From the NCBI GenBank assembly GCA_964030785.1, contig OZ034967.1, positions 50,975,533 to 51,039,532 on the forward strand: DNA of 64,000 nt, written 5' to 3'. This stretch comes from Siderastrea siderea (lineage: Eukaryota > Cnidaria > Anthozoa > Scleractinia > Rhizangiidae). Position 1 is the stretch's first letter. Each line of letters opens with the position of its first letter. The notes under the pieces were generated by a model, which worked only from the letters and a program-made list of their open reading frames with translations, had not been told where the DNA came from and searched no databases. Shown here piece after piece: positions 12,599-22,000 of this stretch. Both the position numbers and the translations under genes were made by a program.

Positions 12599-15500
12599 GA
12601 CCCATGATTTTTGTTAAGCAGTCTGAGGTGAAACCAAAGCAAACCTTGCTTGGCTTGTTTTTTACTATAATTTTTGTTCTGTTTTGTTTTGCTTTCTTTC
12701 GTTTTCAAAGCCCACGCTTTGAATGCCTTTGCATTTGCTTGCAGTAAATCTCTGGTTTTTACTTTACGGTAATTCTTGAACAGCCAATCTTTCCTCTTTA
12801 AAAGAAATCAGAGCTTATTCCGAGATTTTCGTTTCAGGGAAAAAGGTGGAGCATATGGTAGTGGAGCAAAAATTAGCGGTGGCCTCTTTTCCTTCTATTC
12901 TTACAGGTATTAATTAGCAATAATATATCAGTTAGTTGTGCTCTTAATTGTCCGTACGATACGCCTGTGAAGGAACACTTCTTATCCCCTTGTAAGTGGA
13001 TACTTCCTGTTAGGGAAAAACCTGTAAAGCACTGAACACTTTCCGTGAGGGGATGGCCTCTGTTAAGGAACACCTTCCATTAGGGAACACCTCCCGTAGA
13101 GGATCATCAGCTGTTATAGTACAACGCTAAATTTTGGCGTGCTCCCATTGGTCGATCCTCAGCGGGCGACTATCAGCGCATAGTGCCCGTTTTTGGCAAT
13201 TTTCGCTCAAAGTTTAGCCTTGTACAGTAAAAACAATAGAGTCCTTCTATCTCAGGCCCTATGTGTGATAGGTTCCCTCGGAAATTTGATGTTCAAACTT
13301 CATATGTTTGTTTGTTGTGAACATCAAATTTCCTCCAGCAACCTGTCACACGATGGTGCCTTCGACAGAAGAACTCTATTGTTTAAATAGGGAACACCTC
13401 TTATAAGCGAAAGTCTCTCGTAAGCGCCCGTATTTATTTCTCTATTTTTTTTTCTTTCAGAGATCCTAATTTCGAGGAGACATTATCAGCGTTCGAGAAT
13501 TCTGTTCAATGGGCAGCTGAGGGAAAGTTTACAGACCAAGACATCGAGGAAGCTAAGATTTCCTGTTTGGCGCAAGTAAGCGATCAATGCAGGAATGGTA
13601 TAGCTTGCTTTGCTTTCTCTTATACAAAGCGTTTGCTTCTGGGGGATGGGGCGGGGGGGGGGGGGGGGCGACGGTTAAGGTTTAAAAGGAATAATGTATT
13701 ATTAAAAGCATATATGAACTCCCAATTGGCCTGCTGCCAACATATGATGAGGTTATTGCATTGCACTGTCAACGCAAAGGGCACAGGTTCAAATCCCGTT
13801 GAAGTGTTTTGACATTTTTTCAGCCATAATTAGCACAATAGCTTTCTTTACCACAATAATCACTTCAAAGTTCATTCAAGAGGGTCTTGGATTCCTCATT
13901 TTGGATCCCTCGCTTTGAAAATTCTACTTTCGATTATAGCGGGATTCCGAATTCGGATTCCAGGAACCTGGAGTGTGGACTCCAGTTGTTGGATTCCGGA
14001 TTCTAGGTGCTGAATTTCAGATTTCAAAACCCTGGATTCAGGACGACCATGGGACGGTCGCACAGCTTTTCTTGCAACTTGTAACTAAGAACGTGTGGTG
14101 CGACGCTGTCGTCAGTGTCATTGCAAGACAAGTTACGAACGAAAGTGTCCGTGTAACATCCTCTCTTTGTAACTTGTATTCTGCTTTAACGAAGCGCATC
14201 TGATTGTTTAATGATTACGCGCGCTTTCGTCCACTAGGAATACCTTCTGCTCATCAAAGTGCAGGAGGTGGAGCAAAGCGACAACACGCATGCGAGGCAT
14301 TGTTAAACTTTTTGTCTCGCGATATCACACCTTCAATTGCTTATTTCGCGTAGCGTCCTTCAGATTTTTTTTTCTTGCGTAGGGAAGGTTCTATTTTCGT
14401 TTTCTCCGCATTTTCGTTAAATATGTCGCAAAAAAAATTGCCAGCACACGTAAAAACTAAAAGCGCAACCCCACGTACAAGATTCAAACCTCTTTTATCT
14501 TTGTGCATAAGTTTCTTAGTGTTTGAATGGACTTGCAGAAAAGTACAGTGTACTTTTCTGGAACGATACGAGAAACGATGCAGTGTGCAGCACGTATTTT
14601 GCAACTTGTCTAAAAACACAAACTATGGCGTTGGGTTACAAGTTGCAAAACAAAGCATGTGATGTTGGTTTATCTCCTAGATTGATAGACCAGTGTCACC
14701 TAGCAATCGTGGCCTTATGTACTTCAGTCAAGGCGTGACAGATGAAATGCGTCAAACACAAAAGGACAGGCTCTTCAGCGTGACCAGGGATGACGTGATT
14801 CACGTGGCACGCACGTAAGTATCATGTGTTTTGTTATCGCTCAGTCGCAGTCTCACTCGACTGTCTTCCTGTCAGTTATGTTGGTAGACTGCGAGTAGTC
14901 TCTAATTTTGGCGATCGCTGGTGGGGCGGGCGAAATACACGCGCGCGCGCGAAATTTCCCCTCGCGTCGCGTCTCCTCGAAATTTCGCGCGCGCGCGTGT
15001 ATTTCGCCCGCCCCACAAGCGATCGCCAAAATTAGAGACTACTCGCAGTCTATTATGTTGGTCACAGTTATAATTCGTTACGTCTGCTAGTTGGAGACAA
15101 GGCATTTTCATGTGGTCAGCCACGCCAAAGTGTAACCACTTACAAATTTAATGTCACAGGAAAGGCAACTCCTTTCATAGTGAACCACCCAATGCATTGG
15201 TCCCACTTGGAGTTGAAGTCCCGCCTAACTAAAGTTTACGAAATAACAAGGGTTAAAGAGGGAGACGTTTGGCATGCAAATTTGCGTCCACAGGTTAAGC
15301 TTGTATGATTATTTTGTCAGCAGAACGGCAACAATGTTTTTGTCAAGTTAAGAAGAGGGTGGTTGTTGTAAACAAAACGCCATCGTTAAAAATCGCACGA
15401 GGACTCTAGTCCCTGCCACTGGTTTCGGGGACCAAGTCCCTTCCTGCGTACTACGCATTTTAGTGAAAAATCTAGTCGAAGGGACCATGGTTTAAGTTCA

Positions 15501-15912
15501 TGGCATAAGTTGCGGGGACGTGTCCCTTCAAATGGTGCTTGTCCCCTCGTGTGTAATATTCGCGCAACTAGTTCTTGCGACCAAGTGAAAAAATAAACCA
15601 ATCATAGATTACTCTCTGCAGCTAGTCCCCTCATATTTGCCGACCTTAAGACCGTCTCTAGTCATCTTTCTTGTCCAACTAAAAGGGTTTAGTTGATTTT
15701 TACCCTGTGTACGACCGTCTGCTTCCGTCAAGAAATTCGGAGAGCAGGCAACCTGTACACAGGCTATTTGTTTCTCTCTCACACAAATTTGTTTTCTCCT
15801 TAGGTACCTGACTTCTCAAGACATCCCCAACTCCATTGCTGTGCTAGGGCCTGGAAACAAGGTTACAGCTAATGACAGCTCTTGGGTTATAAGAAAAGAG
15901 AGCCTAGGTTAG
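79..15912 (+). CDS. PITRM1: Presequence protease, mitochondrial (M16C), C-terminal 19 exons
   Basis: Spliced exons: 79-192, 765-861, 1229-1306, 1641-1733, 4455-4554, 5213-5281, 5696-5743, 6729-6858, 7257-7377, 7938-8014, 8895-9060, 10414-10514, 10839-10947, 11792-11904, 12182-12235, 12838-12906, 13461-13575, 14681-14814, 15804-15912. All are bounded by AG and GT, and the phases join without a break to a TAG stop, giving 631 residues. The product follows PITRM1: RIEATLHSIELATKHQSS, PVQYCEQPTNGITYFHA, KMRTGGMSLSTHV, SAKFLHREIREKGGAYG near the end, and a final TSQDIPNSIAVLGPGNK. PITRM1 is a zinc metallopeptidase of the mitochondrial matrix that degrades cleaved targeting peptides. The N-terminal half with the HxxEH zinc site lies left of the window. 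Exon 14 (11792) has the weakest acceptor choice, because cccag at 11794-11798 is an alternative. Introns carry many SINEs and MITEs. The symbol rests on motif recall, not a search. Confidence 0.93.
1771..2207 (+). repeat. tRNA-headed SINE, interrupted by a MITE
   Basis: A box-like tggtgtagtggttagcatgc is followed by the family body (cctcagacaag, ccacgttgtctctct, gtataaatgggta). The body resumes after 2150 with ccctgtgatggac and catcccatcctggtggga. The same body occurs at 4616-4860, at 8425-8693 and, on the minus strand, at 62575-62875. It lies in a PITRM1 intron. Confidence 0.7.
1941..2150. mobile_element. MITE with TTA-CCCTTTAA ends, nested in the SINE
   Basis: The ends are inverted (ttaccctttaa on the left, ttaaagggttaa on the right). 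The interior matches the elements at 56719-56934 and 51574-52654: a freshly recognisable ggtcatgagaattggggaaatgatcaccaaa block and a tatggagaccagtaaagaa block. It splits the SINE at 1771-2207, so it inserted later. Confidence 0.65.
2990..3769 (-). mobile_element. 5'-truncated non-LTR retrotransposon 3' end (RT zinc-binding region)
   Basis: A 171-residue minus-strand ORF (3769-3254) encodes the C-terminal region of a LINE reverse-transcriptase polyprotein. It has the zf-RVT-like pattern CSFCKQESETLQHFFYDC followed by FWKDFE and a hydrophobic stretch with LLLLGKIYLWDCRRNKELP. The T-run at about 2989-3016 on the plus strand is the poly-A tail of the minus-strand copy, so the 3' end is intact and the 5' part is missing. 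There is no RT catalytic core, so it cannot move by itself. It sits inside the inverted-repeat element at 2739-4405. Family assignment (CR1/L2/RTE) is not attempted. Confidence 0.75.
3895..4242 (-). CDS. Small Cys-rich ORF inside the foldback element
   Basis: A 115-residue ORF, function not recognised. Two cysteine pairs are visible, CVLC near residue 33 and CRSC near residue 72, followed by a basic GKLRKRRG stretch. The layout looks like a small zinc-binding DNA-associated domain and could be the remnant of a transposon-encoded or captured N-terminal exon. It ends in a lysine run just inside the element. No splice partner was identified. It may be only a shadow of the element's non-coding interior. 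Confidence 0.35.
   Translation of the reverse strand: MAIVGNARDNVCDLHLAGFAIDKTMSDCVLCFSTILKNNDRNLVKSRSEFKVQEEILSLQFIEHETSPYICRSCVGKLRKRRGLYANVRKIEDELFSDYSSKAFEAGLTVKKKTD
4616..4860 (+). repeat. SINE copy with 15-bp target-site duplication
   Basis: The body shares cttagacaagaaacttta, tgcgatggactagcatccc and gggataagctccggctgtg with the copy at 8425-8693. It is flanked by perfect 15-base direct repeats taccatggaactttg at 4601-4615 and 4861-4875, the hallmark of LINE-mediated retroposition. The B-box end of the tRNA head is degraded or missing here. Confidence 0.8.
5793..6167. repeat. Perfect 50-bp direct repeats flanking a tRNA-like insertion
   Basis: 5793-5842 and 6118-6167 are identical over 50 bases (starting aatacaaataaatatctgac and ending gcagtttgactttcgac). 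Between them, 5843-6117 holds a tRNA-like unit on the minus strand. Fifty bases is too long for a standard SINE target-site duplication. Confidence 0.85.
5868..5950 (-). repeat. tRNA-like SINE head or tRNA pseudogene
   Basis: Read on the minus strand, it has an acceptor-like start gttgctccga, an A box (tggtgtagtggtcatcac), a B box (gggttcgattctggc) and a 3' partner ggggcaac that nearly pairs with the start. The anticodon arm does not fold convincingly, so I call it a SINE head or pseudogene, not a working tRNA gene. Confidence 0.5.
6415..6660 (+). repeat. Interspersed repeat family A (SINE/MITE-like)
   Basis: It contains the signature gacgaagggctaacgcccga, aacgtcagctttcaa and atcaactcagttgataaat, ending ttttgtgtttcacgacccca and agcaccacag-ttctttagaaa. 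The same blocks recur at 7655-7905, 12435-12605 and 32310-32400, and a weak relic lies near 395-500. A tRNA-like stretch (tggtggagcatccgacc and tcatgggtttggctc) precedes the body here. Confidence 0.65.
7655..7905. repeat. Family A repeat, two copies head-to-head (inverted)
   Basis: The left arm (tgaaacacaaaactttgaat then atcaactgagttggtaaggt) is the inverse of the right arm ending at taccaactcagttgataaat and tttgtgtttcac. The two arms meet near 7745-7770 around the gcgttagcccttcgttgctctgac motif. It lies in a PITRM1 intron just before the exon at 7938. Confidence 0.65.
8425..8693 (+). repeat. tRNA-headed SINE (same family as 4616-4860)
   Basis: The tRNA-like part ends with the B box ggtggttcgagaacc. 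The body cttagacaagaaactttatc, tgcgatagactaacatccc and gggataagctccggctgtg follows. A second degraded body fragment (gatagactagcatctcatcc, ccgggttaagctccggga) follows at about 8740-8820. Confidence 0.75.
9121..9560. repeat. C/A-rich low-complexity tract in a PITRM1 intron
   Basis: A stretch rich in ccagcc, cccgcc and aacgc words without long exact repeats, strongly unlike the AT-rich surroundings. The short ORFs across it are proline-rich artefacts. It looks like a decayed minisatellite. No gene is supported. Confidence 0.4.
10105..10305 (-). repeat. tRNA-headed SINE, minus strand
   Basis: Read on the minus strand, it starts gcagggatggcgcagtggtg (A box), then acctgggttcgattcccgg (B box). A body follows with gtgggttgagtttgttgttg, gttctcgtccttgctccgag and cctccggttttt. 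This is a classic pol-III SINE layout and a different family from the 4616-4860 type. Confidence 0.75.
11047..11243. mobile_element. MITE of the tagact- family
   Basis: It has imperfect inverted ends (ttagactaagaggagtccct and tatccctgaacagcctgatagtct) around an interior with GAACGAAAAGAAC, CGCGCGCAAAC and CTTGCGCGATC. It resembles the element at 33799-34004 in its ends and in its gaacgaaaagaac/cgttcgactatccctga blocks. No clear target duplication was found. Confidence 0.5.
11560..11777 (+). mobile_element. Truncated ggatggtgcctcc-type MITE upstream of PITRM1 exon 14
   Basis: It shares cccaattttctttttggatt, ttgctaagatctgcttttcc, cacatagttgtaaa and the terminal aaaggaggcaccgtcctta with the intact element at 61937-62196. 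The right end is only about 20 bases from the exon acceptor at 11790-11791. Confidence 0.6.
12435..12605 (+). repeat. Family A repeat
   Basis: It contains ctctgacgaaggtctaacgc, tcgaaacgtcaactttcaat, ttatcaactcagttgataaa and tttgtgtttcacctcccac, as in the other family A copies. It lies in the PITRM1 intron between exons 15 and 16. Confidence 0.65.
13231..13384. mobile_element. Palindromic MITE, about 60-base arms
   Basis: The left arm begins aaacaatagagtccttct and runs to ggaaatttgatgttc. The right arm runs from gaacatcaaatttcctcc to agaactctattgttt. The arms are imperfect and separated by about 25 bases. The surrounding sequence (ggcgtgctcccattggtcga) may belong to a larger unit. Confidence 0.65.
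13735..13815 (+). repeat. tRNA-like SINE head
   Basis: It ends in a B-box-like cacaggttcaaatcccgttg followed by aagtgttttgacatttttt, with a degraded A region (gttattgcattgcactg). It is probably a decayed SINE of another family, in the intron after PITRM1 exon 17. Confidence 0.45.
14885..15052. mobile_element. 168-bp near-perfect palindromic MITE with 9-bp TSD
   Basis: The ends are tagactgcgag and ctcgcagtcta. The arms run through ttttggcgatcgct, ggggcgggcgaaatacac and a (cg)n run before a short asymmetric centre (cccctcgcgtcgcgtctcc). The direct repeat ttatgttgg flanks it at 14876-14884 and 15053-15061. It lies in the last PITRM1 intron. The related tagact- end occurs at 33799 and at about 44095. 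Confidence 0.85.
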
Positions 15913-16542
15913 CATCACGACAAGGCAAAGTTGTGTATCACCAAGACATTATGACAAGGCAAGCGCGGTAGCCGTAAGGAAAGTCCATGATTGAGAAACA
16001 TCATAAGCTAATCTTCCCCAGGGTGTGTTCACCATCATTGCCAGACGATTTGGATCCTCAGTCTGAACTGTATGTCTGAAAGAAGCCGAGTTTACATAAA
16101 GGGACAGATAATTGATCTATTTTACAGACATGTCAACATTGTACTTGTTGCCTTAGGTTGGTTGTGGTAAAACGAGTTTGGGCATCGTACATGCGAAGGT
16201 GACTCTTCTTAAGTACAAGTATTGACTTTGCCATGCCTTTTGGAAGCAAAAGGTAAAGGAAATTGTTTTTCTATTTCGCGGAAAATTTAAAGTTGTGGTA
16301 AATATTTTTGAAGTTATCATATGACAATAAGGATAGCAGCGTTTTTATTCGACGGTGGAGCCGTCTGTCTTAACACAGATTCCTTGGAAACAAATTAGAC
16401 TTGCTTTGAAAGTTTGAGAGAATTCCTGGTCATCTTCTTGACAGGTTATATCTTACCTGTAGAGTTATTCTTCGGTTAGTGTTGTTGTATCGTTCAGGAG
16501 ACTTACAGCTCCGGATTTAGGAGTTTAGGAGTTTAGGAGTTT

Positions 16543-16632
16543 AGGATCGTGAAAATTCTGTTCTTAGTACAATGGCAATTAACATAAGGCTTTCATTGTC
16601 ATTGTACTAAAAACAGAAGTTTCACGATCCCT
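16543..16632. repeat. Inverted repeat, about 31-base arms
   Basis: ggatcgtgaaaattctgttc-ttagtacaatg on the left pairs with cattgtactaaaaacagaag-tttcacgatcc on the right, around a 30-base centre. Probably a small MITE. Confidence 0.65.
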
Positions 16633-17839
16633 CCGGTACCAGCAAAGCGTAGCAAGCAGGCATGGTAAACTTGTTGATTCCAAAGCACACAAATATGTAG
16701 AATACAGACAAAAGAGAAACTCCTGAAATAAACCGGCTGTCAACAAACGATGCGCCAACGAAAATTTTGGAGACTAGTGCAAAAGTCTCCTGTACTTTTA
16801 TTTGTATTTCGCGCCCTTAAAATGATTCAATGCCTGTGACATTTACAGGGATAGTTCAATACATGTCAGCCTTGAGATCACAACATTTAAAAGAAAATTC
16901 ATCGACTAGTTTTTGAATGAAAGCTTACGTAACAAAGACGTTGCTTCTCTGTGTAAAATAAGCATATTTAAGACATTACTTCTGATTACATTATTTCGAA
17001 ATCTAGGGAAGCAAACCGGATAAAACCTTCCGGAAAAGTAGCTGTATGCTACAGCTATGACATATGGTGAAAACATTGTTTCAATCTGTCAGGATAACAC
17101 TTGTACCGATGAAGCAATAGGAAATAACGTAAATCTGTAATTTTTTACTGAAAAAAATTTCAACCCGATTTTTTTCGAAAACGCTCTCATAGAATTTTTT
17201 CAAACTTCGCAGTCTTGAAGATCTACACCTAGACTACAAGAGACAATAGGTCGTTTTAGAAGTTTAGGTCTAGATGTCGAGAAAATTGCCGATATATAAG
17301 AATCATGACGTCATCGTTTCGTTGCTATGGTAACACCGATGTCAATCAAACCTACTTTTTTGACAAGGTCATTCAGTCTCTAATAAATGTATGAGGCAGC
17401 TTGCTCCATCGAGCTCAGACAGTTAAGTATTAGCCGTTCAAAGTTGGGATGGTGTGCCTCGGAAAAATCCAAATGAACCACCTTAACTACCGAAAGGGTT
17501 GCAAAAATTTGGCAGAAATCAGAACGCAAAAATGTACGAAAGCTTGGGTCATTCAAGCGACTAAAATCCCTGTTTAAAATTTACTGTTTTTAGGTGAATG
17601 TTGAGGTATGTAAATGTAAATTGATGATTATAGTGGTCAACGCGCTTAGCTATCCTTGGTGCTGCCTTACGACAGACCAGCTATTTCACAGGCGTGCCAC
17701 TCAAACAAATGAAACAAATATTGTAAATGAAACATAACATGTTTTTAAGAATACCAACTGGCGGGAGGCAAACCAGTTGGCTATTTACAAGCGCAGCCGA
17801 AGGATTTATAACTCGGGACTGCCGTGAAACAAATCCATG

Positions 17840-18195
17840 AAGTGCTCAGAGTGGGATTCGAACCCGGGACCCACGGACTCGAAGTCCAACACCCTAACCA
17901 CTCGGCCACCCTGAGGTATAAAAAGGTATCAGGGAAAGGTATATGAAAGGGGTACCGTCTCGATCAAAATTAGTATTTAATGGGCGTGTGCTTGAACCAC
18001 GGGGCGGAGCCTCCCTGTACGAAACTCTTTGAGTAGCTCCCCGGGAGTGGCACCGGTATCTCTTAACACCACTAACAAACCAGCGGCCCCCCCGGATCAA
18101 AGCTCTAATTAGATTTTTGAAGGTCAGTGCTTTAGAGAAGGGAGGAAAACCGGAGACCCTGGAAATAACTCCCTGAGCCCAGGTCAAACTAATCC
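17840..18195 (-). repeat. tRNA-headed SINE, minus strand
   Basis: Near 17840-17915, read on the minus strand, are the A box ggtggccgagtggttagggt and the B box gggttcgaatcccactctg. This looks like a Ser/Leu-type tRNA, but the T stem is mismatched and the variable arm does not fold, so it is not a convincing tRNA gene. The flank to 18195 (ctccctgtacgaaactc, ggagtggcaccggtatct) reads as repeat sequence. Confidence 0.55.
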
Positions 18196-19028
18196 CACCT
18201 ATAGCGCCGCTTTCGAAATTCCAACCAAAACACGACAGGCTCTGGGTTTGTGATTGAGCTACTAAAGCGCGAGAAATGCCAATAACAATTACGCAGCACG
18301 CATGCGCTACCTATGTTTTGCTTATTGCCGATCGACTGAAGGTTTTTCTTTACCTTTTGTGAAATAAGTGATAGACAACGTCTACCTTTTGCCAGTCTGT
18401 GTTTTAATGATAAATAACCTTGAGTCCGACCACTTTTTCAGTGTCATATTCGTGCCGGGGAGGAAGGTGGGGAGGGGGGGGGAGAGTAAAATACTAACCA
18501 TATCAGTTTTGTTATGAGCTTAAAGTATACCAAAAAGTTCGTGATCACCGTTTCAATTCGGCAACTATGATAAGGTGTTCAAGATTTAATTTTCTGGCAT
18601 TTTTGCTGTTCTCCTTCAGCATGGAAACGCGAAAACAAAGTGTTAATGGAGCGAGAAAAAGAGCCACCAGTTTGCTGTCTTAAGTCTGAAACTAGTTAAA
18701 TGATACAGAGCGATATTACATGTTGTAAAATACAACCAGTGGTGGGCTTTAAAGTAACTGGTCTGTCAGTGAATTCACTGATATACCGGTACTAGCTTCT
18801 GTTCAGTTTGGTTCAGTTTCTGTTCTGTTCATAATCTGAAATGGGGCATCAGTGAAGCTGAATGAGCATTTTTCTTCAGTCAAACCCGGTGGCTCCAATG
18901 TCGTTTTTTTTTTTTGTCTATACATACCGCGTTTGAAAGTACTTTGGTTTTTCGTTCCTTTTCAATTCTGTGCAAACGATTTCATGTTAAATACAATGTC
19001 ACAAGGGCCGCACCGTATTGCTAGTTAG

Positions 19029-22000
19029 CTAGCCCAAGAGTACCGAGACCCCTTCGGCCAAGCCTCCCTTGGAAGGGTGAGCACAGCCAAGCATTTTCCC
19101 GTCACTGTTGAGTGTGATTGCAGCGCCAATTCCCGCCACTTCTTCTGCTGTTTGGGTATCCACTTCAGTCAGGGGCTGTCCAAACTCGCCCACTTCTTCC
19201 AAGATATTCTCGTCAATGGTATATTTTTCCACTTGAATATCCTGTTGAAAAGACTGAGGGCTTGGAACAAGGAATGTTGGAGCTTCGAGTGCTGCTTTTG
19301 GATTCATTCCGCTGTCCAAAATGTTCGTCAAGTACTGTGGGATAACGAGTGGGTGAGATGGACCCGTGCATGTCAGAGCTAGCACTGGTACCAAACCAGT
19401 ATGGAACGCCGGCTCGCCTTTTTCCTCCGAAATAGTGTCTGCTTCCCAAGCGTGAGGAATTCCTAGATGAGGAAACTCTTTGGGCTCACGTTCTTCGTTG
19501 GGTTCCTCGTCTAGTATCTCTTCCTCTTCCAATATCTTTCCTTCCTCTTTTTCTTGTCCCAGCGTCTCTTCCTTTTCCTCTTCCTCTTCCTCGTCAATTT
19601 CATTTTCCACCTCTTCTCTTTCTTCTTCGCCATTCGTAAGATTCGTGGTTACATCTGGCCGTTCCTTTTGGTAATGGGGCCTTCGCGGTACTGGCTTCAA
19701 CGGATGTGGACGCACTTGGGAATCTGTAGGGTGTAGCTCTTCCAACTTATCTTTGGTCGAAGCGGGCGCTTGTCTGTGACTTGATAGCGTGGTTTGAGTC
19801 TCGACCGTATCACGCATCTTCTTTCTTTCTTGGGTAGATGGTCTCTCACCGAAAGGCACGTCATTATGACTGTACTCTGCGTGTTCATCTTCCTCATCGT
19901 TTACTTCAAACCCAGCAGGTTTTGTCAAATGTTCCAGTTGTTTGCGTTCTGGTGATTTCTGCCACCGAGATGCCTGCGCAAATGGTCCCTCTTCAAGATG
20001 CGATCGAACCCCGTTGTACGTTCTGAGGACCACCAGTTTTTGTGGCACGTCTACTACTGGGTGTCCATGATGTTTGAAACCCTTCCTTTTGTGTGAAGGG
20101 CTCTTTCTGTGTTTCTTGGCCATCGGAACGTCTCGTCTGAGCCTTCGGCGAAATTCATTGAACTCAGGGAACTCTTCCTTGAATATAATCAGAGGCTGGA
20201 GTCCGGAAGGCACTCTGCTGCCACTTCGAATTCCTTTTAATAACGACTTCAAAGCGATTCCAGTACTAGGAAGACTCACTCCCTGTACAAACAATCCTGA
20301 ACCCCACACCCTGCTGTCTGTACCATGCACCAAAGAGCAGACATTACCACTTCTATCCACTGCAACCACTCCAGATGAGCCATGCTCGTAGCGCTCCATG
20401 TCCATCTCCACACTTGCTATCATCTCTCGCATGAGGTCGTTTATCTCCTTCATGTTCTCGGCGGAGCCAATCTTGTCCCACAGCTCCTCGGCTGCGTCTT
20501 TGGTTCTTCTGTCCGAGCCATCTACATCCACGCCAAGATGTTCTTTAAGAAGAGACTTTCCATTGGGTACAGCGTGTGTGAAAAACGAAATAAAAGAGGT
20601 TACACGAGTAATAGAAGCGAGCCAAAAGAGCTTCGTGGCGTTTGTCAGGTACGAGTCAGTCGAGCCACCTATTCCCGCCAACTCCATCAAGTTCAAATTC
20701 TCTACAAGCTCAGCTCCACCCCATTCTGCTCCTGACGTCAACACGTGATATCTGTGGTACATTGTACTCGCTGGCTCAAGTTGCCTCACGTGATATTCAG
20801 TCATGTCTTCCATGGTGACGTACCCATCCTGGCTTTGAACAGTTTCCACCATATCCTCGGCCCAGGCTCCGCGGTAGAAATAGTCCTTGCCGTGTTTCGA
20901 CAGGCGCTTGAGGAACTTCGCCAGTTTAGGTTGCCTGAATCGTTCGCCAGCTTTGTAGAGTTTCTTTGTTTTGGGGTTGGTGAAAATGTACTTGCCTGTG
21001 AACAAAGGAAGAAATTCGGATATCATACATTAAATGTTATTGCCTAAAGCCTTTTTGCGTATTTATGACACTATCCTTTTGGGAAATTTTCTCTTTATAG
21101 ATAAGCATCTTTAAGCTCGGCAAGAAAATCCAAAAACAAAAAGTTCACCACAGGTGAATTGTGATCCAGTTTGTTACTTCAACTGGCTATAACTGTGATG
21201 TAGAACGTTCTAAATGATGAATTTGTTTCAAATCAAATCTAGTCTCGGCGAACGTGACCAGAAGTCAAGGCCAGCAAACGAGAGATATTTTACATTATTT
21301 AAACCTATACCTATAGATCAGAAGAGCTCAAAGAACATTTGAATGTTCGGCACTCTTGGTATAATCAACAGGTTCATAAGAAGGAGCAAATTAGTTTTGC
21401 GTGACTTTAAAAGTTTTGACTCCGTTAATAGTTCAAGAGAACAACAAGGGATTTCCTACCTTCCTTGGTGCGAAGAAGATGGCTTGGATTGTAGTTCTTT
21501 CTAATTTCCTCCGCTAAGTGAGCAGGGAGTCTAAATCCTTTCGTGGCAAAGTATAACGCGGGCTCCAATAGCTTTGACAGCGGTAGTATCCCATACTTCT
21601 CGGACGCGCGTGACACCGCCGCTATGAATCCTGGGACTAGCACTGAGGCTCCGTTGCTGCGGTCGGAGTGATGTTCAGGGATCTGGGCCGGGTCTATGTA
21701 GTAAGGCTTGTTCCATCCCCCATCGATGTTGTAAGTGTCGCCCGTCGAACTGTCATAATACAGAATGTTGGCTGCACCTGCATAAGACACGTGTGAACCA
21801 GCTGCTAGGGCGATCTCTATGTAAAGAAAATGCAGAAAAGAACTTTCATCAGCAAAAGAAAGACCTATAAATTAGGGAAGTTAGTTAAACACGACGCAGG
21901 TGCCGAGGACGTCGACTTCCGAAACGTGAGTTAACGTTTCTCAGAAAGAACCAAAAGACTCAACAGTAGACATGAAAATGCTGCGTCCCAAAATAAAAAG

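Larger units (their letters stand above)
15913..19028. other. Convergent intergenic region between PITRM1 and the GGT-like gene
   Basis: It holds presumed 3' UTRs of both genes, a gttta-ggagtttaggagtttag short tandem near 16515-16545, a palindrome at 16543-16632, a SINE at 17840-18195, a G-run at about 18469-18482 and a T-run at about 18904-18915. I see no coding sequence with conserved features here. Confidence 0.6.

Noticed and set aside
14375..14662. 95- and 92-codon ORFs on both strands in a PITRM1 intron
   Set aside because: Overlapping in antisense, no recognisable domain, and located between two well-supported PITRM1 exons.
17840..17917. Possible tRNA gene on the minus strand with good A and B boxes
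   Set aside because: The T stem and variable arm do not pair properly and the sequence continues into repeat body, so it is called a SINE head.
19077..20748. Several 60-117-codon plus-strand ORFs, some Ser-rich
   Set aside because: Antisense shadows of exon 3 of the GGT-like gene; the Ser runs are the reverse of the Glu/Lys codons.
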